DNA of 64,000 nucleotides from CAVSVP01 sp963731125 (lineage in GTDB: Bacteria > Pseudomonadota > Gammaproteobacteria > Competibacterales > Competibacteraceae), in contig CAVSVP010000032.1 of NCBI GenBank assembly GCA_963731125.1, positions 1 through 64,000 of the forward strand, written 5' to 3'. This document shows, one piece after another, positions 45,532 through 53,738 of the stretch. The notes under the pieces are model-generated. The model had not been told where the DNA came from. It did no database searches and saw only the letters and a list, made by a program, of their open reading frames with translations. Made by a program: the position numbers and the translations under genes. Each line of letters begins with the position of its first letter. Position 1 is the first letter of the stretch.

Positions 45532-46642
45532 AGTAATCAATCACAAGTATTTTAACATTTTATGAGAATGCGATCTGGTATTCAGTGCCGATGTTTCTCA
45601 GGATCTTAAAGAGCTCTTCTCTGAGACTGGAAAAGGATTCGTAGGCCGAGAAGGGCAACCATTCATATTTGATCTTGCGCCACAAGATTTCGATCAAATT
45701 TAATTCCGGTGAATACGGGGCGAGGAATTCTAGCTGCAGACCGGTAGCGTGCCAGCGTTCCCGGTTTGCCGCAACCGCTTCGCTGGTATGGAGCGAGGCA
45801 TTATCGAGTACCACGACGGTGGGTTTTTCTCGGGTCTTGGCAAACGCATCAAAGCAGGCGATCACGACCGCGGTATCGATGGTGCCCTCAAAGACATAGG
45901 ACTGAACTTCACTCGTCCGATCCATAAACCCGAGCACATGGAGCCGCTGGCTGTGGGACGCGGGTAACTCGATCGTCTCGCCGCGGGGTTGCCACGCGTA
46001 AGCCATCGCCGGGACGAGGGTAAAGCCGGACTCATCAAAATAATACCGCTCAATCGCCCCGCTCGCCTCGCGCTCAATCAACTCGGCAAGCCGTTCCACC
46101 GAAGCGGCAAACGCCTGGGGATCGCGCTTGTCTTTAAGCGATTGTCGCACCCGCTTCCACACCCGCCCGGCCCGTCTGCACAACCGTTTAATCGTCGTCA
46201 TACTGACCTGCTGCCCGCCGCGCTTCTCTAACGCCGCCAGCACCCGCTTGAGGGAGCGTGGCTCCGCTTCGAGCCACGCCAGCACCGGCGCTTCTTCCGC
46301 GGCGCTGAGTTTGCGCGGCCGACCACTGCGCGCTTGATCCAGTAACCCCACTAACCCCTGACGCGCCCACGCTTTCAGCCAACTGGAAACCGTCTGCCGA
46401 CACACCCCATAGATCGCCGCGATCGCTTGAACCCGATAACCCGACGCACTCAGCAAAATCGCATGGGCGCGCATCCGTGTCCAATGAAACGGGTGGTGTT
46501 GGTGCATCTCGTGTAGCGTCACCTTCTCGGGCTCGCTCAGGGGGGTTACCAATAGCATAAGTCGCCTATCACAAATGGGGCTCTAGAATAGAATAAGGTT
46601 ACCTCATTTTTACTTTTGTTAAAATACTTATGGCCGACTACT
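45532..46642 (-). mobile_element. IS630-family insertion sequence, 1111 bp, intact
   Basis: 26-bp imperfect inverted ends: AGTAATCAATCACAAGTATT at 45532 and the complement of AGTAGTCGGCCATAAGTATT ending 46642. The TA target is duplicated at 45530-45531 and 46643-46644, as expected for IS630/Tc1. It holds one intact transposase and lies inside the IS110 gene. Confidence 0.92.
45560..46558 (-). CDS. IS630-family transposase, intact
   Basis: 332 residues. HTH region (SGYRVQAIAAIYGVCRQTVSSW, LDQARSGRPRKLS) and DDE domain: Asp in RYYFDESGFTLVP, Asp in TVVVLDNASLHTS, and Glu in LAPYSPELNLIEILWRKIKYEW. The full-length frame has no lesion, so it is a possible active copy in this window. Confidence 0.93.
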   Translation of the reverse strand: MLLVTPLSEPEKVTLHEMHQHHPFHWTRMRAHAILLSASGYRVQAIAAIYGVCRQTVSSWLKAWARQGLVGLLDQARSGRPRKLSAAEEAPVLAWLEAEPRSLKRVLAALEKRGGQQVSMTTIKRLCRRAGRVWKRVRQSLKDKRDPQAFAASVERLAELIEREASGAIERYYFDESGFTLVPAMAYAWQPRGETIELPASHSQRLHVLGFMDRTSEVQSYVFEGTIDTAVVIACFDAFAKTREKPTVVVLDNASLHTSEAVAANRERWHATGLQLEFLAPYSPELNLIEILWRKIKYEWLPFSAYESFSSLREELFKILRNIGTEYQIAFS

Positions 46643-46810
46643 TATATGGCCACGTTAGCGGCCATTCGCTGTAATCCGCGGCGGCGCGCGTTCCATGAAC
46701 GCCTGCGCGCAGCGGGCAAAGCACCCAAGGTGGCTATCACCGCCTGCAGGCGAAAACTGCTGACTATCCTCAATGCCATCAGGAAAACCCATACCCCTTG
46801 GCACGCTTAA

Positions 46811-47163
46811 GCGTTCGCTAATGCTTGACAAATAACACAGTTGCTCTCCCCCCCAGAGGAGAGGGAAGTTAAAGGGTTGGCACTAATCAATGGTGAGGCC
46901 GAGGGAGTAAATGGCCAAAGTCCATTAGGAGCCGTAAATTATTAACTGACCGATAACACCGCTGTGATCGCTTAAAAATGCAGTCTCGACGAACAAAAAA
47001 ACGGACAGTTATTTATTTACAGTTCCTTAGTAAGAATGTAGCCTTATCGATCGGGGTGCAAAAGCCTCAACCTTGAGGATGTTCCTTCCGCCGGCGTAGC
47101 GCTACCACGCTCCCTCGTGGCTGCCCGCGTTCCACCGCGGCCATTTGCGCGCCAGAGCGACGG
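46811..47163. repeat. Intergenic stretch holding a partial palindromic repeat (copy 1)
   Basis: Bases about 46840-46925 contain CTCTCCCCCCCAGAGGAGAG and end in AATGGCCAAAGTCC. In reverse orientation this matches the outer sequence of the intergenic repeats at 52520-52675 and 62415-62575. The rest of the stretch has no supported gene. Confidence 0.5.
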
Positions 47164-47427
47164 TTAATTGCCACCGCCGACCTCAGGAGGAAGCGGGCAC
47201 ATTGCGGTGCACTCGCTGATAATAGGTATCTTTTTGGTCGCCTTGAAGGGGAGAGATGTCGCCTTAAGGGCGTGATTACCGGCAACGTCGGCGCTCGCCA
47301 CCGTCAGCGCGGCGACCGCCTGGGGTGCGTTGTGGTCCTCAGCACCGGCGACGGCAACCGCGCCCGAAATCAAACTGATTAAAACCAAACTGATTAAAAC
47401 CCACATGCTTGCAGTCATCTTTTTCAT
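47164..47427 (-). CDS. Secreted small peptide precursor with C-terminal EC-x3-C-x-LPP
   Basis: 87 residues. Basic start and hydrophobic helix (MKKMTASMWVLISLVLISLI, then SGAVAVAGA) look like a Sec signal peptide. The mature part ends IISECTAMCPLPPEVGGGN, with the only two cysteines four residues apart, able to form a disulfide or bind metal. GGAGAAAG precedes the ATG. The neighbour at 48226 has the same layout and C-terminal motif, and the two share similarity in their upstream regions. Function unknown: a bacteriocin-like, signalling or periplasmic role are all open. Confidence 0.7.
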   Translation of the reverse strand: MKKMTASMWVLISLVLISLISGAVAVAGAEDHNAPQAVAALTVASADVAGNHALKATSLPFKATKKIPIISECTAMCPLPPEVGGGN

Positions 47428-47815
47428 GTGCTTTCTCCACTTACCTAAAAAATGGTTTCATCGTCGCCATAGGGTTGCCAATTCAAGCCGTTTCCCAACG
47501 CGTTAATGCAAGCTTAAAGCCAGTTCGTTTCTGCAGAATGTCGTCCAACACGCTTTTTTGTATCGATTGTCTCCAGCGCTTGCGGTAATCGAATAGAGGC
47601 TTTTAACGCATCCGCAATGGCCACGGAACGTCGGCGAAAGTCAGCCGTCGCCCGAAAGCTCGGGAAGCTTCGAAAAGTACGGAATAGCTTTTCGGGAAAA
47701 GGGACAGGACGGAAAAGTGGCGGGTCGCTAACCTAGCGCCCTGGCAGCCGAGGTTGCCGGTCGATTCGGCAAGGAACAAGCTTCAGAAGGGTTGCTCGCT
47801 GACACTGCCGCTGAT
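47428..47815. other. Upstream region of the first secreted peptide
   Basis: No supported gene. Bases about 47510-47620 resemble bases about 48545-48650 upstream of the second peptide: shared blocks are AAGCTTA, TTTCT, ATGTCG, CG-x-TTTTTT and ATTGT-x-TC-x-AG in the same order and at about the same distance from each start. This points to duplication together with a control region. A hairpin with CCCGAAAGCT and AGCTTTTCGGG lies at 47651-47695. Confidence 0.5.
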
Positions 47816-48139
47816 TTAGTGGAGAATCGCCTGGGCCGCTTGCTCACGGGTGTAAAAGCGATTCTGACGGATAAAGCCCGCGACCACCGTCGGCTTAATG
47901 GCTGTTACTCGGCCGGTCGGGTCGCGCGCCATTACCCACTCTTCAGGCAGCCCGTCCAGCAAATGCATTGGTGCGGGTGCGCCATTTCTGAACCGGGAGA
48001 TCCGAGCGCGCCCGGTTTGCGTATCGCAAAAACCGGGCACGAAGCCACAGGAACGATTGCCTGCGCTGACCCCGCCCGTACCGGCAAAGGTCTGATTCTC
48101 TTCGCGGAGTCTTTCGTGGATCATTGTCATGTTCATCAT
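47816..48139 (-). CDS. Conserved 107-residue protein, intact paralogue
   Basis: Starts MMNMTMIHERLREENQTFAG after a strong SD (AAGGAG). The first half is Gly/Asn-rich (GTGGVSAGNRSCGFVPGFCD, with two Cys), the middle reads HLLDGLPEEWVMARDPTGR, and the C-terminal helix is QNRFYTREQAAQAILH. No signal peptide or membrane segment. A paralogue at 27442-29482 is broken by an IS4-like element. It sits between the two secreted peptide genes on the same strand, so a common role is possible. Not recognised as any named family. Confidence 0.75.
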   Translation of the reverse strand: MMNMTMIHERLREENQTFAGTGGVSAGNRSCGFVPGFCDTQTGRARISRFRNGAPAPMHLLDGLPEEWVMARDPTGRVTAIKPTVVAGFIRQNRFYTREQAAQAILH

Positions 48140-48225
48140 ATTGACTCCTTATTGTCTCATCGCCTGGCGCCAAATGGTGTGTATCTTCATATTCCGGCGT
48201 GCGGTATGGATTCATGGTCATCCTG

Positions 48226-48462
48226 TCATTGAGCATCGCTCACCGGGGGCAGCGCGCAAATCACACTGCACTCGCCGGCCGCTGAGGATTCCGTTTTGGT
48301 CAGCTCGTTGGCCGCTATCCTCAATTCCGCATCGGCGGTGCCGATAGACACTGCCGGAGTTATGCTATGGCGCTGCGCAGAATACTCGGAGAATTCCGAG
48401 ACAGCCGCTGCTTTCAGGGTCAAGCTGGACAGAGCGATAACGATAACGGCGATGGTTTTCAT
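48226..48462 (-). CDS. Secreted small peptide precursor, second copy of the EC-x3-C-x-LPP type
   Basis: 78 residues with a signal peptide (MKTIAVIVIALSSLTLKAAA) and a C-terminus SAAGECSVICALPPVSDAQ, matching the ECTAMCPLPP end of the peptide at 47164. The rest diverges. TTAGGAGG lies ideally before the ATG. A candidate small RNA 260 bp upstream has a loop complementary to this SD over eight bases. Its two cysteines are the only ones in the mature part. Confidence 0.72.
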   Translation of the reverse strand: MKTIAVIVIALSSLTLKAAAVSEFSEYSAQRHSITPAVSIGTADAELRIAANELTKTESSAAGECSVICALPPVSDAQ

Positions 48463-48720
48463 AAAATTCCTCCTAATCTTTGGTCGGGGTGTTAACAGAG
48501 GCCGTTGACTCGGCTGATCGCACGGTTGTTACCATGACTTAGGATTAAGCTTACGAGGAATCCATTTCTATCCGATGTCGCGGAATGCGTTTTTTCGTTT
48601 CAATTGTTTCTAGTTACGCTGAATAGCGAAAAAAGGTTTCCCGGCGTTAGGAAATAAAGCAGAAGCTAGCGGAGGCTTTAACAAGAAGGGGCGATGTAAA
48701 GACGGCGGCAGAACAGCCAT
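48463..48720. other. Upstream region of the second secreted peptide
   Basis: About 260 bp with no ORF of note. It includes the block that resembles the upstream region of the first peptide (see 47428-47815). The SD of the peptide gene is at 48468-48475. Confidence 0.5.
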
Positions 48721-48753
48721 AAAAAAGGCCGAGGTAAGGGGGGCACCTCGGCC
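48721..48753 (-). terminator. Intrinsic terminator
   Basis: On the minus strand GGCCGAGGT and ACCTCGGCC form a perfect 9-bp stem with a 9-base loop, followed directly by TTTTTT (48726-48721). It would end the candidate small RNA and could also stop read-through from the M1-like peptidase gene. Confidence 0.85.
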
Positions 48754-48850
48754 ATTGCAATGCCATTAGAATGTCCATGGACCCTTTCTTCGCTTTTGAC
48801 CAGCGTTAGGAGGCACACTGGATTCAGCGAAATGTCATGGGGGTCTGGAC
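48721..48850 (-). ncRNA. Candidate structured small RNA, about 130 nt
   Basis: It reads as its own transcription unit: promoter-like boxes at 48858-48888, then RNA with a closing helix (GUCCA-GACCC with GGGUC-CA-UGGAC), an inner helix UUCGCU/AGCGAA, a hairpin CCAGUGU/ACGCUGG with loop GCCUCCUA, and an intrinsic terminator. No ORF is supported within it. The loop is an anti-Shine-Dalgarno type sequence, a feature seen in several bacterial regulatory RNAs, and pairs with the SD of the peptide gene at 48226-48462. RNA existence and targets are inferred only. Confidence 0.5.
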
Positions 48851-48857
48851 ACTAAGA

Positions 48858-48888
48858 AGTATAACTCAATCATAGCAGAATTTTTCAA
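48858..48888 (-). promoter_or_regulatory. Sigma-70-like promoter for the candidate small RNA
   Basis: On the minus strand TTGAAA (48888-48883) and TATACT (48863-48858) are separated by 19 bases, or TTATAC by 18. Both boxes match the consensus at five of six positions. The predicted start falls near 48850, just before the first helix. Confidence 0.45.
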
Positions 48889-49004
48889 ACTGTAACAGTT
48901 GTTTACATTTTTTTGGCGGCTATATCCCGGTTGCCTGGGTTGGACGTATTCCCGCCGCTTAACTCTGCCGTCCGGCAGGGGGAGAGGGAGTTAAAGCATT
49001 GCCG

Positions 49005-51137
49005 TCAGTCCGCTAGCACTTCGCTCAGCGCGGGACGCGGCGCTAATGTTGCTCGCCAGGGCGGTGCCTTAGCGTTATCCCATTGGGAAATGCCAACGTT
49101 CAACGGGGAGCCGGTCACCGGCCACTGCCCCTTGAACACATTAGCAGCCGCCTCGCCGATAAAAGCAAGATAACTGTACTTGCCGTAATGGCGCAGCTTG
49201 CGGGCCAGGCGTGGCAGTGCCTGCCCATTGTCCCAGGCCAGCCAGGCCAAAGCCTGCTCCCGGTCGGCGGGATGCCGGGCCACCATAACAACGCCAAAGG
49301 TCCCTCTTGGCAAAGTGCGCTGGTTAAGGGTAACCCTCTGCTCCGTCAGGGCAACGGGTTGCTCTTGCAATGCGGCAGCCAACTGCGGTCGAAAGCGGTT
49401 ATTCCAGCCGAATAACCAGATGCCGCGCCCTGGAGGTAGGGCGGCTAACGAACCGTCCCAACGAAATTCCGCGCCGCTTTCCAATACCCAGCCTTCGGCG
49501 ATGGCCTGGTATGCTGCCTTACGTTCAGGTGTCGCTGCCTCCGGCAGCACGATAAGCAGACGCTCGGCCCCGAACACCTGACTGAGGGACGGCGGAATTT
49601 CCCCACGATCCAGCCGCCGCATCAGGTCAAATTCGGGATCGACGGCCAGCCGCCAGGGGCGGCTCGACAGCGTCAGCTGCAAAGGCAGGCGTTTGCCCGT
49701 CAGAGTGACTACGGTTTGCCAGGCCTGGGCTTGCTCCGTTTGCACGGCCAAGGGAACGCGCAGCACATAGGCAGGGCCGGGTTGCGTCTGCGCCAACTGA
49801 CCGGTCACCCGGAAGCCGCCGTCAACGGGGCGGGCCTGCAAACCGGAGACGCTCAACACCGGCGCTCCGCTACGGGTTAGCCATTGCCGAAACTCGGCGG
49901 CCAGCGAGGTTCCGCCGGCGGTCTCCCAGGCTGCCTGTAGATCCGTAAAGCCGGCCCGCTGGAATTGCTGCGTTTGATAAAACTGCCGCAATCCGGCGAT
50001 AAACCCCTGGTCTCCCAGTTGACGACGCAGCATATGAAAAAACATCAGTCCCTTGTCATAGCCCACGGCCTGCGTGACTTCTCCATGGCGTGCCCGAAAT
50101 TCGGTCAGCGGAAAATCCCGCTGCACATTAATATAATTGACGTAGCGCTGCAGTGCGGCGCGACGATAGGCGGCCCCTTCCCCCTGTTGCTCCTGAAGCA
50201 AATGATCCGCCAAATACGCCGTCAGCCCCTCGGACCAATTGCCGGTGGCATAATCGACATAGACGCTGTTGCCCCACCAATTATGCAAAATCTCGTGCGG
50301 GTAAGAGGTATGCACGATAAAAGGCAGACGAATCACCCGCGGACCCAACAGGGTAAATGACGGCATCCCATAACCGCTGTCCCAGACGTTTTCCACCAAC
50401 GCAAACTTCCCATAGGGATAGTTGCCCAGCAGCCGGCTGTAGAAGTAAAGATACCGAGGGGTCACTTGCAGGTAACGCTGGGCCAAAGCGTTATCGGGTC
50501 GGCGCAGAAACACCTGGGCCAGGGCGGGCTGTGTGGCGCCGGTATATTCCTGAAAAGGGCCGGCCAATAAGTAAATTGCTTCCTGGGGCTGTGTTTCCTG
50601 CCAGGTTTCCACCGTACCTTCCGGTGTCTCCTGGCGGCGCTGGCGCGTGCCCTGGGTGATAGCCCGCCAGCCGCGGGGTAGATGGACCGTTAGCTGAAAG
50701 CTGAGCAGTTCGTCTCCCAGACGAGGATACCAGTACGTCGCAGCGTCGAGATAAACCCCTTGCGCGGCAATAGGAGGTATCTCGGAAAACTCCGGGGTAG
50801 ACGGCGGGGACTGCAAGGGACCGGCGTAATGCAACCGTAACTGCGTTGTCCCTGCGGGCAATTGCAAGCAGAACTGCTCCAATGGAACGTCAGCTGCAGC
50901 AGCGCGTTGCAAAAAAAGCCGGGGCTCTACCAGTTGCGGCCTGAGCCCGACCTGCAGGCGCCAGCACAACGGTTGGCGGAGACCGTCAGGCGGCAGCCGG
51001 ATAGTATCGGCAACCTGAAGCCAACCTTGCTCCGGCTTGAGAAACACCTGTAAATCATGATGCACCACGGGGCGCGCAACCATGCCCTGAGAGTATACTG
51101 CAAAGCTGAGTAAAATGACGTTACACCAGCGTATCAC
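49005..51137 (-). CDS. M1-family metallopeptidase-like exported protein
   Basis: 710 residues from the GTG at 51137, chosen because GGAGG lies 5 bp upstream; the frame opens at 51143. A short signal-like segment (CNVILLSFAVYSQGMVA) is followed by an aminopeptidase-N-type beta domain and the zinc site HEILHNWWGNSVYV with the third ligand in GNWSEGLTAY (17 residues between the second His and Glu, one short of the common 18). The C-terminal 300 residues hold ordinary M1 helices. An exported peptidase or peptide-trimming role is likely. Divergent from the ChaN-type gene with 140 bp between. Confidence 0.88.
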   Translation of the reverse strand: MIRWCNVILLSFAVYSQGMVARPVVHHDLQVFLKPEQGWLQVADTIRLPPDGLRQPLCWRLQVGLRPQLVEPRLFLQRAAAADVPLEQFCLQLPAGTTQLRLHYAGPLQSPPSTPEFSEIPPIAAQGVYLDAATYWYPRLGDELLSFQLTVHLPRGWRAITQGTRQRRQETPEGTVETWQETQPQEAIYLLAGPFQEYTGATQPALAQVFLRRPDNALAQRYLQVTPRYLYFYSRLLGNYPYGKFALVENVWDSGYGMPSFTLLGPRVIRLPFIVHTSYPHEILHNWWGNSVYVDYATGNWSEGLTAYLADHLLQEQQGEGAAYRRAALQRYVNYINVQRDFPLTEFRARHGEVTQAVGYDKGLMFFHMLRRQLGDQGFIAGLRQFYQTQQFQRAGFTDLQAAWETAGGTSLAAEFRQWLTRSGAPVLSVSGLQARPVDGGFRVTGQLAQTQPGPAYVLRVPLAVQTEQAQAWQTVVTLTGKRLPLQLTLSSRPWRLAVDPEFDLMRRLDRGEIPPSLSQVFGAERLLIVLPEAATPERKAAYQAIAEGWVLESGAEFRWDGSLAALPPGRGIWLFGWNNRFRPQLAAALQEQPVALTEQRVTLNQRTLPRGTFGVVMVARHPADREQALAWLAWDNGQALPRLARKLRHYGKYSYLAFIGEAAANVFKGQWPVTGSPLNVGISQWDNAKAPPWRATLAPRPALSEVLAD

Positions 51138-51286
51138 CGTCACCTCCTAAGTCAAACCGCCTGCTCTTTACTCCGCCATCCGTCACGCGGCCGACGCAGC
51201 GGCCTGCGGTGCGGCAGGGCCTGGCAAACTTATGGACACCGTAAGAGTCCTTAGCAGATAACCACCAACTTACTGAGACAGCTTTG

Positions 51287-52501
51287 ATGAAGGTTTCGCA
51301 ACAAATTATTGGGTTATTATTGGCTCTGGCGGTTTTGAGTTTGGTAGCCGCCTGCACGCCTCGCCAGCCATACGCCGCCGGGCAACCATCCGCGATCGAC
51401 GATCCGTTAACGCCGGATTATTATCGTTTACCCGACGTGGTGAGCGGCGGGCAGCAGGTTGACTTAACCGCGGTCATTCCGACGTTAGCGGAAAAGCGCG
51501 TCGTATTTATTGGCGAAAATCACCAGCGCTACGATCATCATTTAAATCAGTTCGCCATCATTCAGCGTCTCCACGAACACGATTCCCAGTGGGTCATCGG
51601 TCTGGAAATGTTCCAGCAACCGTTTCAGCCTTATCTCGACGCCTATATTGCCGGCCGGCTCAGTGAGCGGGAACTTCTGGAGAAAACGGAATACTTTCAA
51701 CGCTGGGGCTTCGACTACCGCCTCTACCGTCCTATCCTGCGCTATGCCAAAGCCCGCGGTATTCCTTTGCTGGCGCTCAACGTACCTGCCGAAATCACTC
51801 GCAATGTCAGCCGTTCCGGGCTGGCCAGCCTGACTACGGAAGAACGCGCCTGGGTACCCGAGAAAAGGCATAAACCCGATACCGCCTATCGGGAGCGCTT
51901 AAAAGCGGTATTTCAGCAACATAAGACTATGTTCTCCGGAGATTTCGAGCATTTTCTGGAAGCTCAATTGCTGTGGGACGAGGCAATGGCGGCACAAGTC
52001 GCTGACTATCTCCGGCAAAATCCCCAACGGCGTATGATCGTCCTTGCCGGAACCGGCCATCTTGTCCATGGCGCTGGTATTCCGCCGCGGGTACAGCAAC
52101 GCCTGCCGGTGGCGTCAGCCGTCATTCTGCAAGCTGATTCAACCGCCACCGCTCCCCAGGACGCGAACCCTTCGTCCAGTAGTCTGCAGGGTGCGGATTA
52201 TCTGCTGCTTACCCGGCAGATACCGCTACCACCCGCAGGCCGTCTGGGCGTTATGCTGGACACCACCGGCCCGGGACCCGGGCTAAGAATACAAAACATA
52301 CTACCGGAGAGCGGGGCTCGACAAGCCGGTCTGCAGACCAGCGACCGCCTTCTGAGTGTTGCCGACCAGGCCATTTACTCGCTGCAGGACGTGCGCCTCG
52401 CTTTACTGGACAAATCCCCGGGCGAAGCGATTCTGGTAACCATAAAGCGGGATGAGCAGGGTTCGCCTCAGGAAATGGTGCTCACCGTTACCCTTCAGTG
52501 A
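51287..52501 (+). CDS. ChaN-family lipoprotein with a C-terminal PDZ domain
   Basis: 404 residues from the ATG at 51287, next to an in-frame TTG. The lipobox LVAAC gives lipidation at Cys-23 or so. The ChaN/haem-binding-type domain follows: KRVVFIGENHQRYDHHLNQF, QWVIGLEMFQQPFQPYLDAY, GFDYRLYRPILRYAKARGIP, VLAGTGHLVHGAGIP. ChaN of Campylobacter binds haem for iron uptake. A PDZ domain (RLGVMLDTTGPGPGLRIQNI to the end) is added, with a Ser/Thr/Asn-rich linker between. A two-domain lipoprotein of this kind may act at the outer membrane. Confidence 0.88.
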   Translation: MKVSQQIIGLLLALAVLSLVAACTPRQPYAAGQPSAIDDPLTPDYYRLPDVVSGGQQVDLTAVIPTLAEKRVVFIGENHQRYDHHLNQFAIIQRLHEHDSQWVIGLEMFQQPFQPYLDAYIAGRLSERELLEKTEYFQRWGFDYRLYRPILRYAKARGIPLLALNVPAEITRNVSRSGLASLTTEERAWVPEKRHKPDTAYRERLKAVFQQHKTMFSGDFEHFLEAQLLWDEAMAAQVADYLRQNPQRRMIVLAGTGHLVHGAGIPPRVQQRLPVASAVILQADSTATAPQDANPSSSSLQGADYLLLTRQIPLPPAGRLGVMLDTTGPGPGLRIQNILPESGARQAGLQTSDRLLSVADQAIYSLQDVRLALLDKSPGEAILVTIKRDEQGSPQEMVLTVTLQ

Positions 52502-52519
52502 ACGCGTTATCAACTCCCT

Positions 52520-52675
52520 GGACTTTGGCCATTGTTGATAAATCAAGTACTCAAATACCCTTTCACCCTCACCCTTTCAAGGGGAGAAAGAATAAATCTT
52601 CTAGTGTCCAACGGTTAACCCTATTTCCTCTGGGGGGAGAGGGTTGAGGTGAAGGAAATGGTCAAAGTCGGAAAC
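52520..52675. repeat. Intergenic palindromic repeat, copy 2
   Basis: About 155 bp beginning ACTTTGGCCATTG and ending AATGGTCAAAGT, so the outer ends are inverted. Two inner GGGGAGA-type hairpins (CTTTCAAGGGGAGAAAG and CCTCTGGGGGGAGAGG) lie around a TCTTCTAGTGTC spacer. The copy at 62415-62575 has the same order. It sits between ChaN-PDZ and the cytidylate-kinase-like gene, which converge here. Confidence 0.7.
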
Positions 52676-52708
52676 TAAGACATTGTTTTAATGCTTGTTC
52701 AACATCGT

Positions 52709-53446
52709 CTAAGCTAGCCTAAAGAAGCTGGTCTCGGCATGCTTTTCCTTCATCCGCTGTTTGACCAAAACGACGATCGCCTCGGCAACGGCGTCAAACG
52801 CTACCGTACCCGTGTTCCAGGTCACATCGTAGAGCAGCGGGTCATCGATATTGACCTGAAAATGCGATTTCAGCAGGCGCGCGCGATCCTCATCTTGTTT
52901 ATGAACCATCCGCCGCGCTTCCTCCTCACTCTGATGCAAGCGTTTCATCATATGCTGAATGCGCAGCGTTTCCGGTGCCGCTAACCGCACATGAACGCCC
53001 AATTCGAGCTTTCTCGTGACCTGGGATCCTCCTCGGCCGACGATAATCACTTTGCCCACCGTCGCCAGGGAGCGGATAGTCTCAAACATTTTTTTCGCCA
53101 CCAGGTACTGATCGGATTGCCTACCGAACAGGCCAAGCACAAATTCCTGTATCTGCGAGCGATATTCTTCGGAGAGCAGCGACTGCATGGAAACTTCCAG
53201 TTTACTGTCCTGAGCCAGGATTTCGCAGAGTCTTTGATCGAAAATCTGCCATCCTTGAAATAACTCCTTGTCCTTTTCCTGCTCCATGAGCCGGATTAGG
53301 GTATCGGAGAGAGAATGACCGCCGGCACCTGACTGGCGTGAAATGGTGATAAAAGGCAACGAACCTCGGGTGGCGCCCTGGGTCCAGGAGCGCTCCACTT
53401 CAGACATCGCGTCCAGAAATCGCTGAATATCAACGGCACTTGTCAT
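52709..53446 (-). CDS. Cytidylate kinase-like family protein
   Basis: 245 residues from the ATG at 53446 (GGAG upstream; a longer frame opens at 53467). It has the Cytidylate_kin2 pattern: FITISRQSGAGGHSLSDTLI with a relaxed P-loop, WQIFDQRLCEILAQ, VIIVGRGGSQVTRKLELGVH, VRLAAPETLRIQHMM. Such proteins are kinase-like with uncertain substrates. The C-terminal part is helical. The gene stands alone. Confidence 0.85.
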   Translation of the reverse strand: MTSAVDIQRFLDAMSEVERSWTQGATRGSLPFITISRQSGAGGHSLSDTLIRLMEQEKDKELFQGWQIFDQRLCEILAQDSKLEVSMQSLLSEEYRSQIQEFVLGLFGRQSDQYLVAKKMFETIRSLATVGKVIIVGRGGSQVTRKLELGVHVRLAAPETLRIQHMMKRLHQSEEEARRMVHKQDEDRARLLKSHFQVNIDDPLLYDVTWNTGTVAFDAVAEAIVVLVKQRMKEKHAETSFFRLA

Positions 53447-53738
53447 GGTCTCGACTCCTTCATGCAAGAAACGCTGCGCGCACCTTAGCCGGTATGGCCT
53501 TTACGTAGCTCGTCAGCGTTAGGGTATCTGGCAAGTCTACCTCTTGGCGACCCTACGATCCAGTCCACGTTTATTAGACCTCTGACAAGACGCCGAGGAG
53601 CCGGGCTAGGTGTTAGCGCGGTTGCCTGCTAGTCTTGTCGTTAGCACAGGCACGGCCGGTGCCGATGGCGCCGTTGTTTTTCCGTATTAAGCTATTACTC
53701 AGACCGATGTTTTAAAATCGTAATTGAGGATTTTGCTA
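53447..53738. other. Divergent intergenic region
   Basis: 292 bp between the cytidylate-kinase-like gene and the alpha/beta hydrolase gene. No ORF is supported; promoters for both directions are expected. GAGGA precedes the hydrolase ATG. Confidence 0.4.

Larger units (their letters stand above)
44810..46810 (+). pseudogene. IS110-family transposase, 5' truncated and split by IS630
   Basis: The frame from 44810 reads TLDVAVIPSGEHWQVANAPA, with EATGGLEIPVASMLAAGG and SDRIDAYQLARFG of the DEDD domain, then LLQSVPGVGPVLAITLLVQL. It stops at the IS630 insertion (45532) and resumes at 46645 as YMATLAAIRCNPRRRAFHER to a natural stop at 46810. Joining at one TA restores the frame. The first dozen residues, with the first Asp, are missing at the IS3 edge. 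Confidence 0.85.

Noticed and set aside
48721..48850. Plus-strand reading as an RsmZ/CsrB-like RNA with GGA in the loop (UAGGAGGC)
   Set aside because: No promoter or terminator supports plus-strand transcription, while the minus strand has both.
49083..50659. Several plus-strand ORFs (for example 49198-49581, 49965-50360) opposite the M1-like peptidase
   Set aside because: All are antisense shadows of a well-supported long gene with a zinc site.
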